A DNA stretch of 11,771 bases from Pseudofrankia asymbiotica (GTDB lineage Bacteria > Actinomycetota > Actinomycetes > Frankiales > Frankiaceae), in the NCBI RefSeq assembly GCF_001983105.1, contig NZ_MOMC01000008.1, forward strand, positions 258,804 through 270,574. Direction: 5' to 3'. The position numbers were made by a program, and so were the translations under genes. The notes below the pieces were generated by a model, which saw only the letters and a list, made by a program, of their open reading frames with translations, was not told the origin of the DNA and made no database searches. Positions 1 through 6,114 of the stretch are shown in pieces. How positions within the stretch are numbered: the stretch's first letter is position 1; each line of letters opens with the position of its first letter.

Positions 1-201
1 CCGCCTCGCGCCCGCGGGGCCGCCGGCCTCGCCCTGGCGGCGGCCTTGGCGAGTCGCGCGGCGGAAGTGCCTGCATAGCAGGGGTTCCGGGAGTCCCGAC
101 CGCACCGGCCCGGCGGCTCGGCGATACCGGCGGCGGCCCGCCCGGCGGGTCGCGGCGCGCCCGTCCGACGGGGTGCGGCTGAGGCCGGGACGGCGTGAAG
201 A

Positions 202-228
202 GGGGGTATCACGACGCCTCGGGGGTAT
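202..228 (+). repeat. Direct repeat GGGGGTAT, 19-bp spacing
   Basis: GGGGGTAT occurs at 202-209 and again at 221-228. The copies are 19 bp apart, close to two helical turns, so they lie on nearly the same DNA face. They sit about 60-85 bp upstream of the predicted whiB transcription start, a usual place for an activator. No known regulator is assigned. Confidence 0.4.
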
Positions 229-252
229 TCGGACGTCCGCGTTCCGGAACCC

Positions 253-281
253 TTGCTATCCGGTCGAGAGACGTCTACGTT
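253..281 (+). promoter_or_regulatory. Candidate sigma70-type promoter for leader ORF and whiB
   Basis: TTGCTA (253-258) matches the -35 consensus at four of six positions. A spacer of exactly 17 bp follows, then TACGTT (276-281), which fits the actinobacterial TANNNT -10 pattern. Transcription would begin near 288, giving a leader of about 190 nt to the small ORF at 481 and about 275 nt to whiB. This rests on motif reading only. Confidence 0.45.
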
Positions 282-320
282 TCCCCGTTAACGAGACGAG
301 ACGGGTTCGTTTCCACGCAG

Positions 321-355
321 CGGGGCACCGGTCACCGACCGGGTGAAACACCCCG
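321..355 (+). promoter_or_regulatory. Stem-loop 1 in whiB leader RNA
   Basis: CGGGG (321-325) pairs with CCCCG (351-355). Inside, CACC/GGTG and GGTC/GACC pair around a short ACC loop, with one bulged G and an AAACA bulge on the 3' side. It lies within the predicted transcript, downstream of the candidate promoter. No T-run follows, so it is more likely leader structure than a terminator. Confidence 0.45.
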
Positions 356-398
356 CATCCGCACGGATCACCCGGGGGCTACTCGGCTCAACCTGGTC

Positions 399-442
399 GG
401 ACCGTCCTTTGGCGCGCCCTTTTCGGGCCGCTTCGACGGTCC
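399..442 (+). promoter_or_regulatory. Stem-loop 2 in whiB leader RNA
   Basis: GGACCGTC (399-406) and GACGGTCC (435-442) are perfectly complementary. An inner GCCC/GGGC pair closes a TTTTC loop. The structure ends 28 bases before the Shine-Dalgarno of the leader ORF at 481. Together with stem-loop 1 it makes a structured leader, a layout seen in genes controlled by leader translation. Confidence 0.45.
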
Positions 443-480
443 TCCGCACGCCTGTCCGCATTGCACTCGCAGGAGACGGT

Positions 481-567
481 ATGCCCAGTCAGCCCACCGT
501 GCTACTCACCAGTAACCCGGTTGTCCTGCCCCGCACGGAGTGCGTCCGCCCGGAAGGAGCCCGATGA
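481..567 (+). CDS. 28-aa leader ORF, translationally coupled to whiB
   Basis: An ATG at 481 is preceded by AGGAG (471-475) with a 5-nt spacer, a good ribosome binding site. The ORF runs 28 codons and its TGA (565-567) overlaps the whiB ATG as ATGA, the classic signature of translational coupling. The peptide begins MPSQPTVLLTSNP and has no recognisable domain. Its codons are less GC-biased than its neighbours: CTA, two AGT, GTT, GAA, GGA and CGA appear in a short span. By position it may be a regulatory leader peptide. Alternatively it is a chance ORF whose start mimics a real one. I favour a translated uORF, but expression is unproven. Confidence 0.5.
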   Translation: MPSQPTVLLTSNPVVLPRTECVRPEGAR

Positions 568-932
568 GCGCCGGAGTCCCCGTCCTTCCCGGTCGTGACC
601 TGCCGCCCCAGCCGTTTGGCCCGGGCTGGCCCGCCTACTGGCGTCAGGACGCCGCCTGTCGCGACGGCGACCCGGACGCGTTCTTCCCGCCCGACGGCCG
701 CAACACGAAGGCCCGCGCCGCCGCCGAGACCCGCGCCCGCAAGATCTGTTCGACCTGCGCCGTACGGCGGCCGTGCCTGGCCACCGCCATCTTCCGCCAG
801 GAGGAGCACGGCGTGTGGGGCGGCCTGACCTCGGATCAGCGCGCGAACCTGATCCCCCGTGGCCGGATCGACGCCGAGGAGGCCCTCGTGATCGCCGACC
901 GGCTGCTGCCCGTCGTGACCGTGGCCGGCTGA
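564..932 (+). CDS. WhiB-family iron-sulfur transcriptional regulator
   Basis: This 122-residue protein has the WhiB hallmarks: four cysteines at residues 32, 62, 65 and 71 (AACRDGDPDAFFP, then CSTCAVRRPC) and the GVWGG turn at 83-87. In this family the cysteines hold a [4Fe-4S] cluster and the protein acts in the cytoplasm, usually with the primary sigma factor, to control development or stress genes. The start chosen is the ATG at 564, which has GGAAGGAG five bases upstream. A GTG at 540 is in frame but has no comparable site. The C-terminal tail lacks the AT-hook (RGRP-type) of WhiB7, so despite the uORF-bearing leader I do not call it WhiB7. I cannot choose between the other Wbl subfamilies. 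Two hairpins follow the gene. Confidence 0.95.
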   Translation: MSAGVPVLPGRDLPPQPFGPGWPAYWRQDAACRDGDPDAFFPPDGRNTKARAAAETRARKICSTCAVRRPCLATAIFRQEEHGVWGGLTSDQRANLIPRGRIDAEEALVIADRLLPVVTVAG

Positions 933-994
933 CCGGTCAGGACCGCCGGCTCCAGCCGCACCAGGGCACGACCAGCACCACCGCCACCTGGCCC

Positions 995-1014
995 GCCGGC
1001 TGTGACCAGCCGGC
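995..1014 (+). terminator. Hairpin terminator after whiB
   Basis: GCCGGCTG (995-1002) and CAGCCGGC (1007-1014) form a perfect 8-bp stem with a TGAC loop, 62 bases past the whiB stop. There is no T-tract, as is common for actinobacterial terminators. The rest of the 933-1268 gap holds the palindrome at 1113-1148 and, presumably, the promoter of the next transcription unit. No gene is seen in it. Confidence 0.55.
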
Positions 1015-1112
1015 ACCCCCAGACCCCCGGAGGCGATGCCCCGGGAGGCGGGTCCGGCCAAGCCGCGACATCGCGGGCCAACCGGCGTCTCTCCACCTCG
1101 CGTCGTCACCAG

Positions 1113-1148
1113 GCGGGGTACCCACGCTCATCGGCGTGGGTACCCCGC
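1113..1148. terminator. Perfect 15-bp inverted repeat, terminator or operator
   Basis: GCGGGGTACCCACGC (1113-1127) is the exact reverse complement of 1134-1148, with a six-base TCATCG loop. It is the strongest dyad in the whiB to sixA gap. No T-run follows on either strand. Being symmetrical it could stop transcription in both directions. Since it lies just before the likely promoter region of the sixA unit, it could instead be an operator. Confidence 0.6.
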
Positions 1149-1268
1149 TTCCGTGTCCTGCGCGTTCGGAATAGCCTTGTCTGAGCCGTACACGTCGCCC
1201 ACCGGGTTGGCGGCCCGACGGCGACGACGGTCACGGCTACAGCCCGTCACCACACGCGAGGAGGACCA

Positions 1269-1361
1269 GTGTCCGGTGACGCCCCGGGCGTCCCCAGCCG
1301 CTCCCCTCGCCAGGTTCCGCGCCCGGCCGGCCGCGCCGGCGGCCCGGCGGCCCGGTGGTGA
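1269..1361 (+). CDS. 30-codon SD-led ORF overlapping the sixA start
   Basis: A GTG at 1269 has AGGAGG (1259-1264) four bases upstream, the best ribosome binding site in the area. The ORF is 30 codons long and its TGA (1359-1361) overlaps the sixA GTG as GTGA. The product is rich in Pro, Arg, Gly and Ala (starts VSGDAPGVPSRS) and shows no domain. The direct site for sixA itself is poor, so ribosomes delivered by this ORF may re-initiate on sixA. The main alternative is a frameshift, true or from sequencing, that splits an N-terminal extension from sixA. The SixA family normally starts right before RHAKS, so no extension is needed. Confidence 0.4.
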   Translation: MSGDAPGVPSRSPRQVPRPAGRAGGPAARW

Positions 1362-1879
1362 GCGCCAGCCGGCGGCTGATGCTGCTGCGCCACGCCAAGT
1401 CCGACTGGGCCGACGCGGAGACACCCGACGCCGAGCGGCCGCTGTCCCGTGACGGCCGCGAGGCCTGCAAGCTCGTGGCCGAGCACATCGGCGTCGAGCG
1501 CCTCGCCCCCGACCTGATCCTGTGCTCGTCGGCGCTGCGCACCCGCCAGACGCTGCAGCGGATCGCCGCCGCGCTGCCGCCCGAGGTTCCCGTCCTCACC
1601 GAGGACCGGCTCTACCTGGCCGGGCCGGACGAGCTGCTCGCCCGGCTGCGCGAGGTCGACGACGGCGTCCCGAACATCCTGCTCCTCGGGCACAACCCGG
1701 GCATCCACGCACTGGCCGTCGGTCTGCTCCCGCCGCCGGACCGGGTGAAGATCTCCACCTTCCCGACCGCGGCGCTCGCCGTGCTGGACCTGGGAACGCG
1801 GCGCTGGGCCGAGCTCGGCCCCGCCAGCACCCGGTTCGGCTCCTTCGTCACCCCGCGCGGCCTGCGCCACGCCCTCTAG
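1358..1879 (+). CDS. sixA: SixA-type phosphohistidine phosphatase
   Basis: The 173-residue product belongs to the histidine phosphatase (phosphoglycerate mutase-like) superfamily. The catalytic histidine sits near the N-terminus in LMLLRHAKSDW. CSSALRTRQT follows in mid-protein, and the second histidine lies in LLGHNPGIHAL around residue 112. SixA proteins remove phosphate from histidine in phosphotransfer proteins such as E. coli ArcB. The actinobacterial substrate is not known from sequence. Length fits the small SixA subfamily. The start is GTG 1358, which overlaps the stop of the small ORF before it. GTG 1355 is an equal alternative adding one residue. Neither has a strong site of its own, suggesting coupling. 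The gene converges on otsA. Confidence 0.88.
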   Translation: MSASRRLMLLRHAKSDWADAETPDAERPLSRDGREACKLVAEHIGVERLAPDLILCSSALRTRQTLQRIAAALPPEVPVLTEDRLYLAGPDELLARLREVDDGVPNILLLGHNPGIHALAVGLLPPPDRVKISTFPTAALAVLDLGTRRWAELGPASTRFGSFVTPRGLRHAL

Positions 1880-2038
1880 TTCTCCTGCGGACGCGCGCTC
1901 CGCGTCATCGTTCCCCGCCCACAGCCAACGGCACCTGCCACCGCCCGGACATGGGCGCGACGATCCAGCGGACACGTCCCGCCAGGCGTCGGAGGAACGG
2001 GCGCGGGCGGCCGCCGGGTCCCCGCACCGGGCCCGGGT

Positions 2039-2072
2039 GCGTGCCCCCGGCCCGGGCGGGTCGAGGGCACGC
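2039..2072. terminator. Hairpin between convergent sixA and otsA
   Basis: GCGTGCCC (2039-2046) pairs perfectly with GGGCACGC (2065-2072), enclosing an 18-base GC-rich loop. A second small dyad, CGCACC/GGTGCG (2023-2028 and 2036-2041), overlaps its left arm. The position just past the otsA stop and about 160 bases past sixA suits a shared bidirectional terminator. Confidence 0.5.
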
Positions 2073-2089
2073 GGGGCCGGGAGGGGGGA

Positions 2090-3628
2090 TCAGGCGATGA
2101 AGCCGGCGATGCGGCGCAGATCGGTGAGCTGGTCCCCCAGCCAGCGAGCCACGTCGTGGGTGCGGACCTGTTCGGCGGCCGCCGCCAGCCGGCGGTGGCG
2201 CTCCTCCAGCGGCATGGTCAGCGCCGTGTAGAAGGCGTCGGACATCTGCTGGATGTCGAACGGGTGCAGGGTGACGGCGAACTCGCCGAGCTCCTCGTGC
2301 GCGCCCGCCGTCTCCGACAGCGCCAGCACCCCGCCGCGCCGGTTGACGACCGCGACCTCCTTGGCGACCAGGTTCATCCCGTCCGCGATCGCGTTGACGA
2401 CCAGCACGTCGCAGATCGAGTACGCCGCGACCGCGAGGGGGAAGTCCTCCACCATCCGCAGGTCGATCGGCTGGCGGCCTTCCTTCGTGTACTTCGCGTT
2501 GATCTCGGCGACGACGCCGCCGATCAGCGCGATGTAGTCGGCGTACTCGGGCACGTCGGTACGGCTCGGCTGCAGCAGGGCCAGGAAGCTGACCTTCCCG
2601 ACCAGCTCGGGATGCTGCTCGAGAAGCGTGCCGAACGCTAGGAACCCGCGCACCACGTTCTTGCTCGGGTCGGTCCGGTCGACCCGCAGCATCAGCTGCC
2701 GGTCCTCGTCGAGGAAGATGTAGCGCAGCATCGCCACGTGGGCGTTGACCTGCTCGCTGGCCAGCGTCGTGTCCAGCGCCGCCGGGTCCACGGAGATCGG
2801 CTAGTAGCGAGCCCGCACCGTCCGATCACCAACGGTGATCGTCAGGGCGTCGAGGTCGATCGGCAGGCCGAGCAGCTCGCCGGCGCACAGCACGAAGTTG
2901 CGCGCGTAGCGCCGGGTGTGGAAGCCGACGACGTCGCTGCCGAGCAGCCCGGTGAGCAGCCGCTCCCGGATGTCGGCGGGCAGCACCCGCCACTCGTCCG
3001 GCCCCGGCCACGGGATGTGGACGAAATGGGTGAGCACGACGTCGGGGCACTGCTGGCGGACGTGCTCGGCGACCAGGTAGAAGTGGTAGTCCTGCAGCAG
3101 GACGAGCGCCTTGCCGCCGCGGGCGCGCACCTCGTCGGCCACCGCGTCGGCGTAGGCCCGGTTGACGGCGGCGTAGCCGTTCTCGAAGGCGTCGTGCTCC
3201 GCCTGCGTCAGCACCGGAGACAGGGAGCGGCCGTAGAGGCCGTGCTGGACGAACCACAGGATCGGGTTCGACCAGATCGAGTAGAAGTCCGCGTAGGCGG
3301 CCGGGTCGGTGACGACCATCCGGACCTTGATCGCCGGCCCGTCGGGCACGGCGTCCCCGAAGCGGGGGTCGACCAGGTGCGGGGTGGGATGGGTCTGCAC
3401 GAGCAACGCCTGGCCGGTGGCCTCGCGGGCGACGGCGGCGTCCTCCTCGGTCGCCGCCCCGCAGACCCAGACAGCGTCGTCGAGATGCTCGGCGAGGCCG
3501 GACAGCGCGGAGACAAGGCCGCCAGCGCCCCGGTTGACGGTACGGCCCGAGGCGTCCCGGTCGAAGCTGACCGGGCCTCGGTTCGACAACAGCACCAGCG
3601 GCAGGTCAAGCACATCAGTGTGCGCCAC
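2090..3628 (-). pseudogene. otsA: Trehalose-6-phosphate synthase, interrupted by one in-frame TAG
   Basis: OtsA (GT20 family) joins glucose from a nucleotide sugar to glucose-6-phosphate to make trehalose-6-phosphate. The reading frame spans 512 codons from GTG 3628, which has GGAGGG nine bases upstream, to TGA 2090; a start at 3703 is less likely. The N-terminal domain shows LLSNRGPVSF, SIWSNPILWFVQHGLYG, LLQDYHFYLV (the conserved Asp, about residue 180) and HIPWPGPDEW. The C-terminal domain shows RVDRTDPSKN, with the Arg and Lys that bind phosphates in this family, and IADGMNLVAKE. Codon 276 is TAG (2803-2801) and the frame then continues with PISVDPAALD. The two halves, about 275 and 236 residues, split at the boundary between the two Rossmann domains. 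No other damage is seen, so this is a recent nonsense change, a sequencing error, or readthrough. No otsB lies nearby. Confidence 0.85.
2801..2803 (-). other. In-frame amber codon inside otsA
   Basis: The minus strand reads CGC TAC TAG CCG ATC TCC GTG GAC. Frame is kept on both sides, with RARY before the stop and PISVDP after it. The family has an aromatic residue here (FPIS or YPIG). A TAC tyrosine codon would become TAG by one substitution. The only nearby restart, GTG at 2791, has no Shine-Dalgarno sequence. Confidence 0.9.
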
Positions 3629-3772
3629 GTGGGGAGGCCCTCCTGGTGGTCTCTGTTCAGTTCCGCTTCTTCGGCATGAGGGAGCACGGTGGTTCCTGAC
3701 CATGCTCCGGCGGCCCTCGGGCGGCGGTCCCGCCCGCCCTGAGCCTCGAGAGGTCCCGGGTATGCCGAAAGA

Positions 3773-3795
3773 GGCGCGATCTAGGTGGTCGCGCC
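3773..3795 (-). terminator. Hairpin with T-rich tail, minus strand
   Basis: GGCGCGA (3773-3779) and TCGCGCC (3789-3795) form a 7-bp stem with a 9-base loop. Read on the minus strand, TCTTTC follows directly, the nearest thing to a classical T-tract in this window. It lies about 440 bases past the last operon gene and 145 bases before the otsA start. It could end the operon transcript or act as an attenuator in the otsA leader. Confidence 0.5.
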
Positions 3796-4086
3796 CCGGA
3801 CGCCTCCCCGGGAGCCCCGGCCGGGAAAGGCCGTGTCTTGTCAGATGCCCGCACTGCCTCCTTCCGGTGAGCGGCCTCGTCTCCGCTCACGCCCCTGGCG
3901 TCTTGCCTCGCCCGGCGCCGCGCGAGCGGCTCCTCGGCGCGGCGCCTCGGGATGTCAGGTCCACACCACCCGGGACCGGCGGACGGCCCGGGCATGTCCG
4001 TGCGACGAACACTCGACCGCACGGGTGTCAATTCGGACTGTAGCCAGCCGCCGAGGTCGGGCGCACCGGGTTGCGACCCCACCAGC

Positions 4087-4120
4087 CGGTTGTTACCCAA
4101 CCCTTCACGCGGTTACTACC
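4087..4120. repeat. Direct repeat CGGTTnnTACC, 23-bp spacing
   Basis: CGGTTGTTACC (4087-4097) and CGGTTACTACC (4110-4120) match at nine of eleven positions. They lie in a locally less GC-rich patch of the otsA upstream region. Spacing near two helical turns suggests a protein binding site, with no regulator assigned. Confidence 0.3.
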
Positions 4121-4198
4121 ACCGCCGCACGCCCACACCACGATCCCCTGTGGCACAGGCGACATTGGGGTGCACCAGGCGGACGGGCGTGTCGTGCG

Positions 4199-4213
4199 GG
4201 CCGGGGCCCGGCC
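4199..4213 (-). terminator. GC palindrome just past the operon end
   Basis: GGCCGGGGCCCGGCC is self-complementary around its centre and lies about 20 bases past the stop of the last operon gene. It is short and lacks a T-tract. In GC-rich DNA such palindromes also arise by chance, so support is weak. Confidence 0.35.
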
Positions 4214-4233
4214 AGGTCGGACCGGCGGGCAGC

Positions 4234-4497
4234 CTAGAGGCTGTCGCGGTAGTCGCGCACTTCCTGGACCGCGGAGCCGAGCGACGCGAGTGAGTTCGCC
4301 AGCGTGTCCCGGGTGTCGACGAGGGCGCTGGTGAGCAGCTCGACCGCGTGGTGCTCGCTGCCGTCCGTCGCGGCGATCACCATCGCCTGCGCCTCCTCCA
4401 GCAGGGTCAGCGCGCCCTCGAGCTGGCCGGCGACCTCCTCGGCCCGCCGGAACGCCTCGTCCAGCTGCGCCTTGACCTCAGCGATCGAGCCTGACAC
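4234..4497 (-). CDS. Small all-helical protein, WXG100-sized
   Basis: The 87-residue product appears to be two amphipathic helices (about 3-42 and 50-85) joined by a short turn, ATDGSEHH. Leucine and alanine recur at helical spacing and there are no cysteines, signal peptide or membrane helix. Size and hairpin shape recall WXG100 (ESAT-6-like) proteins. However, the WxG turn is absent, and the C-terminal YRDSL lacks the acidic residue four after Tyr seen in the YxxxD/E signal. The GTG start at 4497 has only a distant GGAAGG site. It is the last gene of the minus-strand run, 105 bp after the membrane protein gene. A substrate, adaptor or regulator of that complex is possible. I do not recognise the family. 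Confidence 0.7.
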   Translation of the reverse strand: MSGSIAEVKAQLDEAFRRAEEVAGQLEGALTLLEEAQAMVIAATDGSEHHAVELLTSALVDTRDTLANSLASLGSAVQEVRDYRDSL

Positions 4498-4602
4498 CCC
4501 ATGCCCCGTTCCTTCCGGCCCCCGCCTGCCTACCCCATCCAGCCGTCGGGCGTGCCGGCCGCCGGCGCTCCCCCGCAGCGCCGTCAGCCGACCCCGACGC
4601 GG

Positions 4603-6114
4603 CTAGCGGCGCCGCCCCGCGCCCCCGCCGGCGGCGGGCTGCTCTGGCTTCGACGCTCCGAAACCCAGACCGAACCGGACCGCGCCGGCCAGCGACGCGA
4701 GCGACAGGATGATCGCCGCGGGCGCCGTCGGCGCGACCCGGGCCGTCGCCAGCACCACCGCGCCGGCGGTCCCGGCGGACAGCAGCGCCGAGCGCACCGC
4801 CGCCTTCGGCCCGCCGTCGGTGGCGACACTCACCAGCGCGGCGCCGGCGATGAGCCCCGCCGCCAGGCACGGCAGCCCGTCCGTGTCGAGGAACAGCCGT
4901 GCCGCGGCGCTGAGCAGGCCCGCCAGGACGCACGTCCCGGCGGTCACCAGGCCGATCGACAGGCTGGAGGAGGCGCGCTGCACACCGCGCAGCTCCGCGG
5001 CCGTGGCCAGCGCCCGCATCCACAGCCGGCGGGCCTGCTCGATCTCCGCGGCGACGTTCAGCCGCCCGTCCTCGGCCGGACCGCCCGCGGCGGCCGGCGC
5101 CCCGGCCGGCCGCGGCTCGGTGGGCGTGGTATGCCGGCCCGCCCGGGCCGCGGGCGGGCGGGCACGGCGGTCGCCGCCGCCGCGCCGCGAGGGCAACGAC
5201 CGCCGGCCGGTCCCCTCGTCCTCGAGACCGATGCCGGGGAGCGCCTCGATGGCCGGCACGCTGCCGCGCACCTGCTCCAGGTCGTCGACGCCGAACGAGC
5301 CGAGGGGCTCGGAGACCTGCCCCCACACCCTGCGCACCTGGCCGCGGATCTCGGCCGCGGCGTCGCGGTAGCTCTCGGCGAGCGCGAGTGCCTCCTCGTG
5401 ACCCGCCCGCAGCCGCGCCTCCCGCTCCCCGCGGGCCCGGTCCTCGTCGGCGAGCAGGTCCGCGAACCGGCGGGCCGCGACCCGCGGGTCGAGCAGCTCC
5501 AGCTCGGCGGGGTCACCGGCCCAGCCGGGCACGCCCGCGGGACCGGTGGGCTGGCCCGGGTGAGACGGCGCCGGGCCGGTGGCGGCCGGCACCGGCCGCG
5601 GGAGCGCGGGCAGCGCCGGCAGCAGCGCCCCCGACCCGCCGGCCGGCTGGCCACCCGCGCCGGCGGGCACGGCCCCCGTGCCGAGGCCCTCGGGACCGCC
5701 GCCAGGGCCAGGCCCGGCGTAGTCGGGGCCGGCGGCATCGGCCAGGCCGTGGCCCGCGAGGCTGTAGTCGAGGCCGGCCTCGTCGGCGTCGCCAGGGCCG
5801 GCGTCCAGCGCGTACGCGTGGCCGACCGCCGGGTCGTGGCCGCCAGCGTGGGAATGGTCGTCGGGGCCGGCGCCGGAGGCCGGACCGGCCGGGCGATGAC
5901 CGCCGGCCTCACCCAGGCTAGCGGCGGGCCGCTCCTGGGCGCGGCCGGGCATGGTCCGCGCGGGCGGCTCGTGGCCGGTCGAGGCGGGCCGGCGGCGGGC
6001 GCCCAGCGGCCGGGCCGCCGGGCGGGGCGCGCGGGCCGCGGCAGCCGTGGGAGCCGCCGGGACGTCCTGGTCGACGTCGGGGAACCACGGGACGATCCGG
6101 TCATGGTCAGCCAC
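4603..6114 (-). CDS. Membrane protein with low-complexity and charged helical domains
   Basis: I do not recognise this 503-residue protein. It starts MADHDRIVPWFPDVDQD. Residues 18-200 are a disordered-looking Pro/Gly/Ala region with several His and Asp. Residues 203-265 form a highly charged helical stretch (FADLLADEDRARGEREARLR), possibly a coiled coil. A linker rich in Arg, Gly and Pro runs to about 350, a helix covers 352-380, and four likely membrane helices follow at about 385-409, 414-431, 437-457 and 462-484, ending in a basic tail. The start is GTG 6114, with GGAGGGAG eight bases upstream inside the preceding gene; the two overlap by 8 bases. The N-terminal 380 residues are probably cytoplasmic. 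It may anchor the ATPase to the membrane. Tight coupling supports a shared complex, but function is inferred. Confidence 0.75.
   Translation of the reverse strand: MADHDRIVPWFPDVDQDVPAAPTAAAARAPRPAARPLGARRRPASTGHEPPARTMPGRAQERPAASLGEAGGHRPAGPASGAGPDDHSHAGGHDPAVGHAYALDAGPGDADEAGLDYSLAGHGLADAAGPDYAGPGPGGGPEGLGTGAVPAGAGGQPAGGSGALLPALPALPRPVPAATGPAPSHPGQPTGPAGVPGWAGDPAELELLDPRVAARRFADLLADEDRARGEREARLRAGHEEALALAESYRDAAAEIRGQVRRVWGQVSEPLGSFGVDDLEQVRGSVPAIEALPGIGLEDEGTGRRSLPSRRGGGDRRARPPAARAGRHTTPTEPRPAGAPAAAGGPAEDGRLNVAAEIEQARRLWMRALATAAELRGVQRASSSLSIGLVTAGTCVLAGLLSAAARLFLDTDGLPCLAAGLIAGAALVSVATDGGPKAAVRSALLSAGTAGAVVLATARVAPTAPAAIILSLASLAGAVRFGLGFGASKPEQPAAGGGAGRRR

Larger units (their letters stand above)
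1..480. other. Non-coding leader and upstream region of whiB
   Basis: I see no convincing protein gene here. Frame 1 is open from the window edge to a TAG at 76-78 (25 codons). This could be the tail of a gene lying outside the window, but nothing identifies it. Bases 80-200 are plain GC-rich sequence. From about 200 on, the sequence becomes less GC-rich and carries a spaced direct repeat, a candidate promoter and two stem-loops, each listed separately. The whole stretch reads as the control region of the downstream leader ORF and whiB gene. Confidence 0.6.
3629..4233. other. 605-bp gap between otsA and the ATPase operon
   Basis: No convincing gene is seen. On the minus strand this stretch follows the ATPase operon and leads into otsA. 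It holds a compact GC hairpin near the operon end, a pair of CGGTT..TACC direct repeats, a hairpin with a TCTTTC tail, and a long-range inverted repeat (about 3664-3677 against 3762-3776, sharing ATGCCGAA). TTGACA is present on the minus strand (4031-4026), but I find no good -10 at the right distance, so the otsA promoter is not assigned. Confidence 0.6.

Noticed and set aside
1..78. Possible C-terminal tail of a gene on the plus strand, open from the window edge to TAG at 76-78
   Set aside because: Only 25 Ala/Arg-rich codons with no motif. A minus-strand frame from 76 to the edge is equally open, so neither can be supported.
564..932. WhiB7 assignment based on the uORF-bearing leader
   Set aside because: The C-terminal tail after GVWGG has no AT-hook of the RGRPR type, which defines WhiB7.
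3657..3863. Short minus-strand ORF ending 28 bases before otsA, with AAGGAGG just before a GTG
   Set aside because: The spacing between AAGGAGG and GTG is only 2 bases, the product has no recognisable feature, and it spans the TCTTTC-tailed hairpin.
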